This document shows positions 1 to 6,327 of a stretch of 7,866 bases of DNA, piece by piece. This stretch comes from a bacterium (GTDB lineage: Bacteria > UBP15 > UBA6099 > DSWB01). The notes under the pieces were generated by a model that saw only the letters and a program-made list of their open reading frames with translations, did not search any database and had not been told where the DNA came from. Position numbers and translations under genes: made by a program. The number at the start of each line of letters is the position of its first letter. Positions within the stretch are counted from its first letter, which is position 1. The stretch is from contig JAGUYV010000300.1 of the NCBI GenBank assembly GCA_020061125.1, positions 1 through 7,866 of the forward strand, read 5' to 3'.

Positions 1-519
1 ACCGCGCAGGCGTTTGTCCTGCCCGCGCCGGACGCCGCGCATCCCGACGCGCCCGCCTTCACCGTGCTGCGCAATGTCGCCTCGGGCATGGGCGGCCGCC
101 TCTACGACGAGGTGCGCGAAAAGCGCAACCTCGCCTACACCGTGGCCGCTTACCTGGAACTCAACCGGCTCGGCGGCGCGGTCATCAACTACGCGGCCAC
201 TTCACCCGAAAACGAGCAACAGGCCCGCGATCTCATGCTTGAGGAATGGGACAAAATGGCGCGCGGCGAAATCTCCGCAGAGGAATTCGAAAACGCCTCG
301 CGGTTCACCATCGGCATCTACCAGATCCAGCTCCAGGCCAACGCGGACCTGCGCGCCCAGTACGCGCGCAACGCGTTTCTTGGCCGCAACCCCGATTTCG
401 TGGATCAATACGCGGGCCTCATCCGCGCCGTGACCCTGGAAGATGTGAAGCGCGTGGCCGCAACCCTGCAGGGCAGCCCCGCTCCCCTGGGCGCGATCCG
501 CGCCGCGGCGGGTGAATGA
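1..519 (+). CDS. M16-family zinc peptidase, C-terminal part (partial)
   Basis: The frame is open from the first base and ends at a TGA at 517-519, so about 172 C-terminal residues are present and the start lies to the left. The diagnostic stretch is GMGGRLYDEVREKRNLAYTV (about residues 29-48 of the fragment), which matches the G-M-x-x-RL-x-x-E-x-R-E-K-x-x-LAY signature of the second (C-terminal) domain of M16 peptidases (pitrilysin / mitochondrial-processing-peptidase fold). In bacterial members two such halves form a clamp. The N-terminal half carries the HxxEH zinc site and the C-terminal half supplies substrate-binding Arg and Tyr; both can be seen here (R and Y of the signature). The HxxEH site would be outside the window. 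The protein ends in an Ala/Gly/Pro-rich tail, without a membrane segment. Many relatives are periplasmic and are encoded as tandem pairs; that cannot be tested here. Confidence 0.88.
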   Translation, partial: TAQAFVLPAPDAAHPDAPAFTVLRNVASGMGGRLYDEVREKRNLAYTVAAYLELNRLGGAVINYAATSPENEQQARDLMLEEWDKMARGEISAEEFENASRFTIGIYQIQLQANADLRAQYARNAFLGRNPDFVDQYAGLIRAVTLEDVKRVAATLQGSPAPLGAIRAAAGE

Positions 520-573
520 CGCCGATCAACTCTTTCGCGCATCCCCGGCGCCTTTTCATTCCACACCCGGCCC

Positions 574-600
574 TTCAATTTCATTCGTTGCTGATATAAT
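574..600 (+). promoter_or_regulatory. Promoter with extended -10 for the creatininase-family gene
   Basis: A perfect TATAAT lies at 595-600, preceded by TG one base upstream (592-593), which makes an extended -10 element. The best -35 match, TTCAAT at 574-579, is weak and only 15 bases away, as is usual when an extended -10 is present. Transcription would start near 607, about 28 bases before the ATG at 635. No convincing hairpin plus T-run terminator for the preceding peptidase gene was seen between 520 and 573. Confidence 0.6.
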
Positions 601-634
601 GATAGAAACAGGATCTTCAGAGAGGTGAGCGGCC

Positions 635-1555
635 ATGCCGGTGAGCAACTACATCGAGTTAACTATGACGGAGATCGCTGCGCTGCCGCGCGAGGGCGCG
701 GTGTTCTTTTCGGCGATTTCTCCCATCGAGGCGCACGGGCCGCATCTGCCCGTTGGCACGGATATTTTCATCGCGGAAACTCTGCGGGACAGGGTCAGGG
801 ACGCACTGCTGGCGCGCCGGCCGCATCTGCACGCGGTGATGCTGCCCACCCTGCCCCTTGGCAGCCAGGCCATTCCCCCGGCCGGGTCGTTCGTGTTGCG
901 GCCGCAGGCCATCGAGGCGTCGTTGCTGGACTGGGGCGAATCCCTGCGCGCGCTGGGGTTCAAGTACTGGCTGCTGTCCGATAATCACGGGGGGCCGGCG
1001 CACCAACTCGCCATCGCCGTGGCCGCGCAGAAATTGCAGCGCCGCGGGTTCCACCTCATCGCCCCGTTCAATTACGAGTTCCGCCACATGGTGGCCAAGT
1101 CCGCGGAGCTGCTGGACGCCACAGGCCTGGCGCCGGACCGCTGCGGCGGCATGGACGATTCGCACGCCGGAACCAACGAGACCTCTTTAATGCGCGCGGC
1201 GCACCCGGACAAGGTGCGCGACGCGTGGAAAACCACGGGCCGCGCCAAGGAGCCGCCCTACAAGCCGCTTCACAGGCTCATCCACAAGCTGGGAGACCTG
1301 TGCGCGGCCCTGGGCTTCAAGGACGAGGCTCTGGATTTCCATTTCTTCGCGCACGGCCTGGCGTGGATTCAGGACCCGGACATGGATGCGTGGAGCGGAG
1401 ACCCGTCGCTGTCCGAACCCGAGAGCGGCGAGGCCATGCTCAAGTTTCGCACGGACGCGGGGCTGATGCTTTTGGAAAAGGCGCTGGACGGCGCGCCGGT
1501 GCGCATCAAGCCCATGGGCTGGGCCATCCGCGCCCTGCGCAACGCCGTGGCGTGA
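635..1555 (+). CDS. Creatininase-family metal-dependent amidohydrolase
   Basis: 306 residues, slightly longer than the usual 240-270. The creatininase fold is shown by ISPIEAHGPHLPVGTD (residues 28-43), which gives the metal-ligand set Glu32, His34 and Asp43, then by SDNHGG (His118) and by HAGTNETSLM (177-186; His177, Glu182). In the family these residues hold two divalent metals that activate water to open cyclic amides or hydrolyse amide bonds. Members include creatininase, formamide hydrolases in riboflavin/F420 biosynthesis and the mycofactocin peptidase MftE. The substrate here cannot be assigned: no creatine, mycofactocin or flavin gene lies nearby, and the extra C-terminal part (about 200-306) does not match anything I recognise. 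The start at 635 is supported by the purine-rich AGAGGTGAG at 621-629, five bases upstream. The protein has no signal peptide and is probably cytoplasmic. It has its own promoter and looks monocistronic. Confidence 0.85.
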   Translation: MPVSNYIELTMTEIAALPREGAVFFSAISPIEAHGPHLPVGTDIFIAETLRDRVRDALLARRPHLHAVMLPTLPLGSQAIPPAGSFVLRPQAIEASLLDWGESLRALGFKYWLLSDNHGGPAHQLAIAVAAQKLQRRGFHLIAPFNYEFRHMVAKSAELLDATGLAPDRCGGMDDSHAGTNETSLMRAAHPDKVRDAWKTTGRAKEPPYKPLHRLIHKLGDLCAALGFKDEALDFHFFAHGLAWIQDPDMDAWSGDPSLSEPESGEAMLKFRTDAGLMLLEKALDGAPVRIKPMGWAIRALRNAVA

Positions 1556-1574
1556 CCTGCGCATCTTCAATTTG

Positions 1575-1602
1575 TTGATGTATGGAACTTTTCATGTACA
1601 AT
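1575..1602 (+). promoter_or_regulatory. Candidate sigma70-type promoter for the islet membrane-protein gene
   Basis: TTGATG at 1575-1580 and TACAAT at 1597-1602 are separated by 16 bases. Transcription would begin near 1609 and leave a leader of about 40 bases before the ATG at 1651. The promoter lies where the base composition changes from GC-rich to AT-rich, just after the preceding gene's stop at 1555. AT-rich DNA yields such matches by chance more often than GC-rich DNA does. Confidence 0.45.
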
Positions 1603-1650
1603 AAGGACATCAATAGATTAGCAGGTGGCGATAAGCGATTCTATTAAGCT

Positions 1651-2166
1651 ATGAAGAACCAGAATGTTGCCATCATCATTATTTGCTTCTCAATTTTAGC
1701 AATCGTATTCTTTGAGTATACAGGAGATATTTTCAATTACACATTTTCATTGACATCAAACAATGTAAAAACCATTTGCTTCTTTATATTTATTACATAT
1801 CATGCAATCATATTGAAGAAAGCACGCGAGTATTTCAAAAATAAATTTTATCTCAATTTGCATTTTACATTCATATCTATTGCTGGTTGGAATTCTCTTC
1901 TTTTAACACTTGCGGCAAGATTTCGCATTGAAGTGTATTCTACGGTAGTTGCGAATTATGTATACTTCGGATTGCCGGTATTGTTAATTACTTTGCGTAA
2001 GGTTTTTCAACCAATCTCTAAAGAGCTTAATGATAGCGGCCTCAAGATGGATTCGATTGAAGCTGAAAAACAATTTGGACTTCGCAAGTCAACGGTAGTT
2101 ATTTCATTCGTTTATTTCATGTCTTCTTCTTTTGCAACGCTTTATTCGCTAATTCCAATCTTCTAA
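1651..2166 (+). CDS. Unrecognised multi-pass membrane protein in an AT-rich islet
   Basis: 171 residues, no family recognised. Five hydrophobic stretches are visible: about 6-21, 40-56, 69-88, 97-115 and 148-169. A charged loop (about 116-147, with a Lys/Glu/Asp-rich part) lies before the last helix. A basic patch (KKAREYFKNK, 56-65) follows helix 2, which by the positive-inside rule would be cytoplasmic. There are no Cys pairs, His clusters or catalytic motifs to suggest an enzyme. An in-frame TAA at 1645-1647 fixes the start at or after 1651. The Shine-Dalgarno sequence is poor; the nearest purine-rich match, AGGTGG at 1623-1628, is too far away. Codons are AT-rich (ATT, TTT, AAA, TTA), quite unlike the GC-rich genes on both sides, which suggests horizontal acquisition. 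The normal length and sustained hydrophobic pattern argue for a real gene, but its function is unknown. Confidence 0.7.
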   Translation: MKNQNVAIIIICFSILAIVFFEYTGDIFNYTFSLTSNNVKTICFFIFITYHAIILKKAREYFKNKFYLNLHFTFISIAGWNSLLLTLAARFRIEVYSTVVANYVYFGLPVLLITLRKVFQPISKELNDSGLKMDSIEAEKQFGLRKSTVVISFVYFMSSSFATLYSLIPIF

Positions 2167-2201
2167 ACGGCTCTCAAGACTAAAACCTATGCTTGCAACA
2201 T

Positions 2202-2264
2202 GGGCAGGCGCGTTCTATCAATAATGGACCTAACAATAGAATGCGCCCGGCGCGCTGACTGCCC
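2202..2264. repeat. Long imperfect inverted repeat downstream of the islet gene (possible terminator)
   Basis: The 12-base arm GGCGCGTTCTAT (2207-2218) pairs with ATAGAATGCGCC (2236-2247). The match is complete except for one position that forms a G:U pair in plus-strand RNA; the loop is 17 bases. The stem is extended outwards by GGGCA (2202-2206) pairing with TGCCC (2260-2264), which leaves a 12-base bulge on the 3' side. Five T residues at 2272-2276 follow after seven bases, so this could act as a terminator for the membrane-protein gene. It could equally be the end of a small mobile or cassette-like unit, because it marks the right edge of the AT-rich DNA. Confidence 0.55.
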
Positions 2265-2301
2265 CCACGAATTTTTATGCTTATAGCTCCCGTCCGTAAA
2301 T

Positions 2302-2330
2302 TTGCAGAATTATTGTCGCCCCATTAGAAT
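2302..2330 (+). promoter_or_regulatory. Candidate promoter for the pirin gene
   Basis: TTGCAG at 2302-2307 and TAGAAT at 2325-2330 are separated by 17 bases. The predicted start of transcription is near 2337 and the ATG is at 2403, leaving a leader of about 65 bases. That leader contains a perfect 6-base inverted repeat, GATGAG at 2349-2354 and CTCATC at 2361-2366 with a 6-base spacer, which could be a small hairpin or a regulator site. Confidence 0.45.
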
Positions 2331-2402
2331 TGGTTGCAGGGAACCGTTGATGAGTATTTTCTCATCCTCTCACACGACTTACATCACACAACGAGGTGCG
2401 CC

Positions 2403-3155
2403 ATGATCAATTTGATTCCCGCCGCGAAAAGGCATTTCTCGGATTTCAAATGGCTTCAGACTTACTGGCTCTTCTCTTTCGCCTCTTATTACGACCCCGA
2501 AAACATTCAGTTCGGCGCGCTGCGCGTGTTCAACGACGATGTGGTGCAGCCGGGCATGGGGTTTCCCACGCACCCGCACGATGAAATGGAGATCGTGACC
2601 ATTTGCCTCAAGGGCGAAATGACGCACCAGGACAGCCTCGGCAACAAGCAGATCATCCGCGCCGGGGATGTGCAGCGCATGTCCGCGGGCACCGGCATCA
2701 CGCATTCCGAATTCAACCTCGCCGACACTCCCGTGCATTTTTACCAGATCTGGATATTCCCCGACACAAAGGGCTTGCCGCCCAGTTACGACCAGCGCGC
2801 CTTCGACCCCGCAGCGCGAAAAAACACGCTCCTGCCCGTGGCGTCCGGACAGGGCGTTCCGGACACAGTGTCCTTCCACACCGCGGCCACAATCTACCTC
2901 GCGGATCTGGACCCCGGGGTTTCCCTTTCCCTGGACACGGACATGGCGCGCCGGGTTTTCATTTATGTGACCTCGGGGGACATCGCCGTGGACGGCGTGC
3001 GCGCGGGCGCCAGGGATCAGCTTCGCATAGACCCCGAAAGCGCGCGTCTTGAAATGTCAACCCGCGACGGTGCGGAAATCATTCTTATTGATGTTCCCTC
3101 CTGTCGGGGCTGGGGATATGACGATTCAACCCTCTCCGGACAGAAAAAGTCGTGA
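2403..3155 (+). CDS. Pirin family bicupin protein (YhhW-like)
   Basis: 250 residues from the ATG at 2403. This start is chosen because GAGGTG (2393-2398) lies just upstream and the conserved pirin N-terminus begins here; a longer in-frame reading from 2334 adds 23 residues that look like translated leader. The N-terminal cupin has FPTHPHDEMEIVT (residues 54-66) and HSEFN (101-105). The four pirin metal ligands, His57, His59, His101 and Glu103, are therefore all present. Between them lies the family block GDVQRMSAGTGITHSE. The C-terminal half (about 140-235) is the second, metal-free cupin. Bacterial pirins such as E. coli YhhW cleave quercetin as dioxygenases in vitro, while others act as iron-dependent redox sensors or bind metabolic enzymes. 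The role in this organism is unknown. The last 15 or so residues (from CRGWGYDD) extend past the usual end. The protein should be cytoplasmic; no signal peptide is seen. Confidence 0.92.
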   Translation: MINLIPAAKRHFSDFKWLQTYWLFSFASYYDPENIQFGALRVFNDDVVQPGMGFPTHPHDEMEIVTICLKGEMTHQDSLGNKQIIRAGDVQRMSAGTGITHSEFNLADTPVHFYQIWIFPDTKGLPPSYDQRAFDPAARKNTLLPVASGQGVPDTVSFHTAATIYLADLDPGVSLSLDTDMARRVFIYVTSGDIAVDGVRAGARDQLRIDPESARLEMSTRDGAEIILIDVPSCRGWGYDDSTLSGQKKS

Positions 3156-3245
3156 GTGCGAAATATCCCAAAGCAATAGATGAAAATGGACGGCCCGGAT
3201 ACCTTGCGCTCCGCCGCCGGGAGTCCTGTAACGCACAATAGTCAC

Positions 3246-3302
3246 GGTTCCCGCGCCCGTTCGGACGGCAGCACAGCCCCCTCCTTTCACGGAACGGGAA
3301 CC
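3246..3302 (+). other. Inverted repeats with two alternative pairings upstream of the phosphorylase gene
   Basis: GGTTCCCG (3246-3253) is a perfect reverse complement of CGGGAACC (3295-3302). Inside it, CCCGTTC (3256-3262) is a perfect reverse complement of GAACGGG (3292-3298). The two downstream arms overlap, so only one pairing can form at a time. The rest of the 279-base gap between the pirin and phosphorylase genes (3156-3434) holds no gene that I can support. No T-run follows the arms, so this is not a standard terminator, and it lies upstream of the likely promoter. Confidence 0.4.
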
Positions 3303-3353
3303 ACCGCGAGTTTCCACATTTCCCCGGCTGCTAACATGTTCCAAACCGCTTTG

Positions 3354-3367
3354 TGTTAAAATACAAT
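3354..3367 (+). promoter_or_regulatory. Candidate -10 region for the glucan phosphorylase gene
   Basis: Two overlapping -10-like hexamers occur here. TAAAAT at 3357-3362 has a TG one base upstream (3354-3355), making an extended -10. TACAAT lies at 3362-3367. No good -35 element stands at the right distance from either. This is the only AT-rich patch in an otherwise GC-rich gap. It would give a leader of about 60-70 bases before the ATG at 3435. Confidence 0.4.
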
Positions 3368-3434
3368 CTGGCCTTTCAGAAACCTCGCTGAAACGCATGA
3401 GCCGCGCCACGAGGACCTTTGCCGGAGGATCGCC

Positions 3435-5993
3435 ATGAAACCCGCACGCACTTTTTATGTCTCGCCATCCCTGCCCAAAGCCCTATTCCCTCTGCAGGAG
3501 CTGGCTTACAACCTGCGCTGGAGCTGGAACCACGAGACCATTGACCTGTTCCGCCGCACGGACCGCGACCTGTGGGAGAAACTCTACCAGAATCCGGTCA
3601 AGCTCCTGGGCACCATCAAGCAGGAGCGCCTGCAGGAGGTGGTGGAGGACGAGTCCATCATCAACCAGATGGTGCGCTGCTACGACGACTTCCGCCAGTA
3701 CCTCACGGACCGCACCTGGTTCGAGGCCAAGCACAAGGAGAACGACCCCGGCTTCAGCGCCGCATATTTCTCCATGGAGTTCGGGCTGACCGAGTGTCTG
3801 CCCGTGTACAGCGGCGGCCTGGGCCTGCTCGCCGGAGACCACCTCAAGAGCGCCAGCGACCTGGGCGTGCCCCTCATCGGCGTGGGCCTGCTCTACACCG
3901 AGGGCTACTTCACCCAGTACCTCAACCTCGACGGCTGGCAGCAGGAAAAATACATTGACAACGATTTCTACACCATGCCCCTCACGCGCGTGGAAGACGC
4001 CGAGGGCAAGCCGTTCTTCATCCATGTGGAATACCCCGACGGGTGGTGCTCGGCCGCGGTGTGGAAAATTGACATCGGCCGCAATGTGCTGTACCTGCTC
4101 GACACCAACATCCCCGAGAACCAGCCCGCGTTCCGCGGCATCACCGCGCAGCTCTACGGCGGCGACCTGGACATGCGCATGCGCCAGGAAATCCTGCTCG
4201 GCATGGGCGGCATCCGCATGCTCTTCGGCCTGGGCCACCACCCCAATGTCTACCACATGAACGAGGGGCACAGCGCGTTCCTGGCCCTGGAGCGCATCCG
4301 CATGTACATGCAGGAGCACGGCATCACCTTCGCCGAGGCCCGCTCCGTGGTGCGCGCCAGCAATGTGTTCACCACGCACACGCCCGTGCCCGCGGGCATT
4401 GATGTCTTCCCCCCGGACATGATGGACCGCTACTTCGCCAACTACTACAAAAGCCTGGGCATCACCCGCGACCGGTTCCTGGCCCTGGGGCGCAAGAACC
4501 ACACGGACGCCGGTGAAGGCTTCTGCATGGCCGTGCTCGCCACGCGCCTGGCCGCGTTCATCAACGGGGTCAGCGAACTGCACGGCGAGGTGTCGCGCAA
4601 AATGTGGCGCGAAATCTGGCCCGCGGTGCCCCTCGAGGAAATCCCCATCACCCATGTCACCAACGGCGTGCATCTCTATAGCTGGGCCAGCAAGGAAATG
4701 ACGGATTTGCTGAACCGCTACCTCGGCCCCCGCGCCCTGCGCGAGCCGACCAACCAGGACATCTGGAACCGCGTGGACGGCCTGCCCGCGGAAGAACTCT
4801 GGCGCACCCACGAGCGCCGCCGCGAGCGCCTCGTCGCCTTCTCCAGAAAACGCCTGCGCCAGCAGCTCATCGGCCGCGGCGCGCCCCCCGTGGAAATCGA
4901 GCGCGCCGACGAAGTCCTCAACCCCGAAGCCCTCACCATCGGATTCGCGCGCCGCTTCGCCACATACAAACGCGCCACCCTCCTGTTCCGCGATGTGGAC
5001 CGCCTCGTCCGCATCCTCAACGACAAAGAACGCCCCGTGCAGTTCATCATGGCCGGCAAAGCCCACCCCCGCGACGGCGGCGGCAAAGACCTCATCCGCC
5101 AGCTCATCCACTCCGCCCGCCGCCCCGAGTTGCGAAACCGCATCGTCTTCCTCGAAAACTACGACATCCACATGGCCCGCTACCTCATCCAGGGCGTGGA
5201 CATCTGGCTCAACACCCCGCGCCGCCCCATGGAAGCCAGCGGCACAAGCGGCATGAAAGCCTGCGTCAACGCCGTGCTCAACTTCAGCATCCTCGACGGC
5301 TGGTGGTGCGAAGGCTACAGCGTGGACAACGGCTGGGCCATCGGACACGGCGAAGTCTACGCCGACGAAGAACTCCAGGACCAGGTCGAAAGCGACGCCA
5401 TCTACGAACTGCTCGAAAACGAAATCGTCCCCGCCTTCTATGACCGCGGCGCCGACGGCCTCCCCCGCCGCTGGATCGAAAAAATGAAAAACACGCTCAA
5501 AAACCTCTGCCCGGTCTTCAACACCGACCGCATGGTCAAGGAATACACCAACCGCTTCTACATCAACTGCTCCCAGCGCCACGACAGCCTCACCGCGGAC
5601 AACTGCAAGCTCACCCGCGAATTCACCGCCTGGAAACAGTTCATCCGCGCTAACTGGGACAAAATCCGCATCAGCGGCATAGACTCACAGCTCCCCGAGC
5701 AGCCCATCGTCCACGAACACTACAGCGTCACCGCAAGAATCGAGCTGGGCGAACTCAACGCCAGCGATGTGTATGTCGAACTCATCTACGGCGTCCTGGA
5801 CGCCGAAGGCCAGATCACCGAACCGCACAAAGTCAAAATGGAGCCTGTGGGAGACAAGAAAAAGGGCGGCGTGGCGTTCGGCGCCGAACTCGCCTGCGAA
5901 ACCAGCGGCCGCTACGGATACACCGTGCGCATCATGCCCACGCACCCGCAGTTGAGCGACCCCTTCAAAATGGGCCTCATGCACTGGGCGTAG
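3435..5993 (+). CDS. glgP: Alpha-glucan (glycogen/maltodextrin) phosphorylase, GT35 family
   Basis: 852 residues, the full length expected for the DUF3417-containing class of bacterial and archaeal alpha-glucan phosphorylases. The enzyme releases glucose 1-phosphate from the non-reducing ends of alpha-1,4-glucans using orthophosphate and pyridoxal phosphate, in the cytoplasm. Residues about 10-120 form the DUF3417-type N-terminal region (LAYNLRWSWNHET early). AYFSMEFGL and YSGGLGLLAGDHLKSASD (about 110-143) are the conserved glucan-binding start of the catalytic part. VYHMNEGHSAF follows near 275. GFARRFATYKRATLL (from 503) gives Arg507 and Lys512 of the phosphate site. EASGTSGMKACVN (600-612) is the PLP-attachment motif with Lys608. 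The last 110 or so residues are a separate beta-rich segment. GGAGG at 3424-3428 sits six bases before the ATG. No other glycogen genes flank it. Glutamate and leucine codon choice changes markedly from the 5' to the 3' half. Confidence 0.95.
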   Translation: MKPARTFYVSPSLPKALFPLQELAYNLRWSWNHETIDLFRRTDRDLWEKLYQNPVKLLGTIKQERLQEVVEDESIINQMVRCYDDFRQYLTDRTWFEAKHKENDPGFSAAYFSMEFGLTECLPVYSGGLGLLAGDHLKSASDLGVPLIGVGLLYTEGYFTQYLNLDGWQQEKYIDNDFYTMPLTRVEDAEGKPFFIHVEYPDGWCSAAVWKIDIGRNVLYLLDTNIPENQPAFRGITAQLYGGDLDMRMRQEILLGMGGIRMLFGLGHHPNVYHMNEGHSAFLALERIRMYMQEHGITFAEARSVVRASNVFTTHTPVPAGIDVFPPDMMDRYFANYYKSLGITRDRFLALGRKNHTDAGEGFCMAVLATRLAAFINGVSELHGEVSRKMWREIWPAVPLEEIPITHVTNGVHLYSWASKEMTDLLNRYLGPRALREPTNQDIWNRVDGLPAEELWRTHERRRERLVAFSRKRLRQQLIGRGAPPVEIERADEVLNPEALTIGFARRFATYKRATLLFRDVDRLVRILNDKERPVQFIMAGKAHPRDGGGKDLIRQLIHSARRPELRNRIVFLENYDIHMARYLIQGVDIWLNTPRRPMEASGTSGMKACVNAVLNFSILDGWWCEGYSVDNGWAIGHGEVYADEELQDQVESDAIYELLENEIVPAFYDRGADGLPRRWIEKMKNTLKNLCPVFNTDRMVKEYTNRFYINCSQRHDSLTADNCKLTREFTAWKQFIRANWDKIRISGIDSQLPEQPIVHEHYSVTARIELGELNASDVYVELIYGVLDAEGQITEPHKVKMEPVGDKKKGGVAFGAELACETSGRYGYTVRIMPTHPQLSDPFKMGLMHWA

Positions 5994-6021
5994 CGCGCCG
6001 CGCAACCGCCTGCGCCGCGAA

Positions 6022-6039
6022 AGCGGGAGCCTCTCCGCT
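6022..6039 (+). other. Short GC-rich hairpin after the phosphorylase gene
   Basis: AGCGGGAG (6022-6029) can pair with CTCCGCT (6033-6039) around a three-base loop with one bulged G. It begins 29 bases after the phosphorylase stop, so it may help end that transcript. No T-run follows, so an intrinsic terminator is not established. Confidence 0.25.
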
Positions 6040-6047
6040 CCGCGCGA

Positions 6048-6076
6048 TTGAGCGCACGCCCCGCGCGCGCTATAAT
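6048..6076 (+). promoter_or_regulatory. Promoter of the tRNA-Val gene
   Basis: TTGAGC at 6048-6053 and a perfect TATAAT at 6071-6076 are separated by exactly 17 bases, a strong sigma70-type promoter of the kind expected for a stable RNA gene. The start would fall near 6083, giving a 5' leader of about 29 bases. Within that leader CGGCCCG (6083-6089) and CGGGCCG (6100-6106) can form a 7-base-pair hairpin just before the mature tRNA end, where RNase P would cut. Confidence 0.75.
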
Positions 6077-6111
6077 AATACCCGGCCCGCCCGCACCGCC
6101 GGGCCGAACAA

Positions 6112-6183
6112 GGGCGCATAGCTCAGCGGGAGAGCGCTTGCCTTACAAGCAAGATGTCACTGGTTCAAATCCAGTTGCGCCCA
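6112..6183 (+). tRNA. tRNA-Val (anticodon TAC)
   Basis: A complete cloverleaf of 72 bases can be drawn. The acceptor stem is GGGCGCA (6112-6118) with TGCGCCC (6176-6182), all seven pairs matched, and the discriminator is A6183. The D stem is GCTC/GAGC (6121-6124 and 6132-6135) with a GG-containing loop. The anticodon stem is CTTGC/GCAAG (6137-6141 and 6149-6153), and its loop CTTACAA gives anticodon TAC, which reads GTA and other GTN valine codons. The T stem is ACTGG/CCAGT (6159-6163 and 6171-6175) with loop TTCAAAT. The 3' CCA is not encoded (A is followed by TCG), so it must be added by nucleotidyltransferase. GC-rich chromosomal DNA lies to its left and AT-rich DNA begins directly at its 3' end. 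Confidence 0.97.
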
Positions 6184-6327
6184 TCGATAGAAAGTCACAT
6201 TACGCTCGTCGGCAGGAAGAATTTGCAGCCGCTTGTTGTTTCTTGTATGTCTTGTTCCCGATGGTAGGTTTATGATCCTTCAATTTCCATTACATCGTTG
6301 CCTTTTTGAACATGTGTTTGAGGCATT
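6184..6327. other. Gap between tRNA-Val and the mcrC stop, no gene seen
   Basis: These 144 bases are AT-rich and show no supportable gene on either strand, no convincing hairpin plus T-run, and no repeat of the tRNA 3' end. They start where the base composition changes and so form the likely left edge of acquired DNA. The short T-rich stretches near 6235 and 6302 are too weak to call as terminators for either the tRNA or the converging mcrC gene. Confidence 0.4.

Noticed and set aside
2160-2340. Integron cassette recombination site (attC) at the islet edge
   Set aside because: One core-like sequence, ACCTAAC at 2228-2234, is present, but no matching partner core GTTRRRY/RYYYAAC stands at a proper distance and it lies in the hairpin loop, so the attC layout is missing.
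2334-2402. Longer N-terminus for the pirin protein from an upstream TTG
   Set aside because: The extra 23 residues do not resemble pirins, there is no ribosome-binding site before 2334, and the ATG at 2403 has a good one and the conserved start.
3126-3410. A 94-codon minus-strand frame in the gap before the phosphorylase gene
   Set aside because: No ribosome-binding site or recognisable motif; it overlaps the pirin 3' end and the phosphorylase promoter region, and its low-complexity Gly/Arg/Ser content is what GC-rich noncoding DNA gives.
3483-5582. A 699-codon open frame on the minus strand opposite the phosphorylase gene
   Set aside because: The plus strand encodes a complete, motif-rich phosphorylase here. 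The opposite frame is open because GC-rich third positions avoid stops, and its Val/Ala/Glu/His-heavy translation shows no known domain.
6048-6275. A 75-codon plus-strand frame running through the tRNA
   Set aside because: It contains the typical false peptide produced by translating a tRNA gene, and the cloverleaf accounts for the sequence fully.
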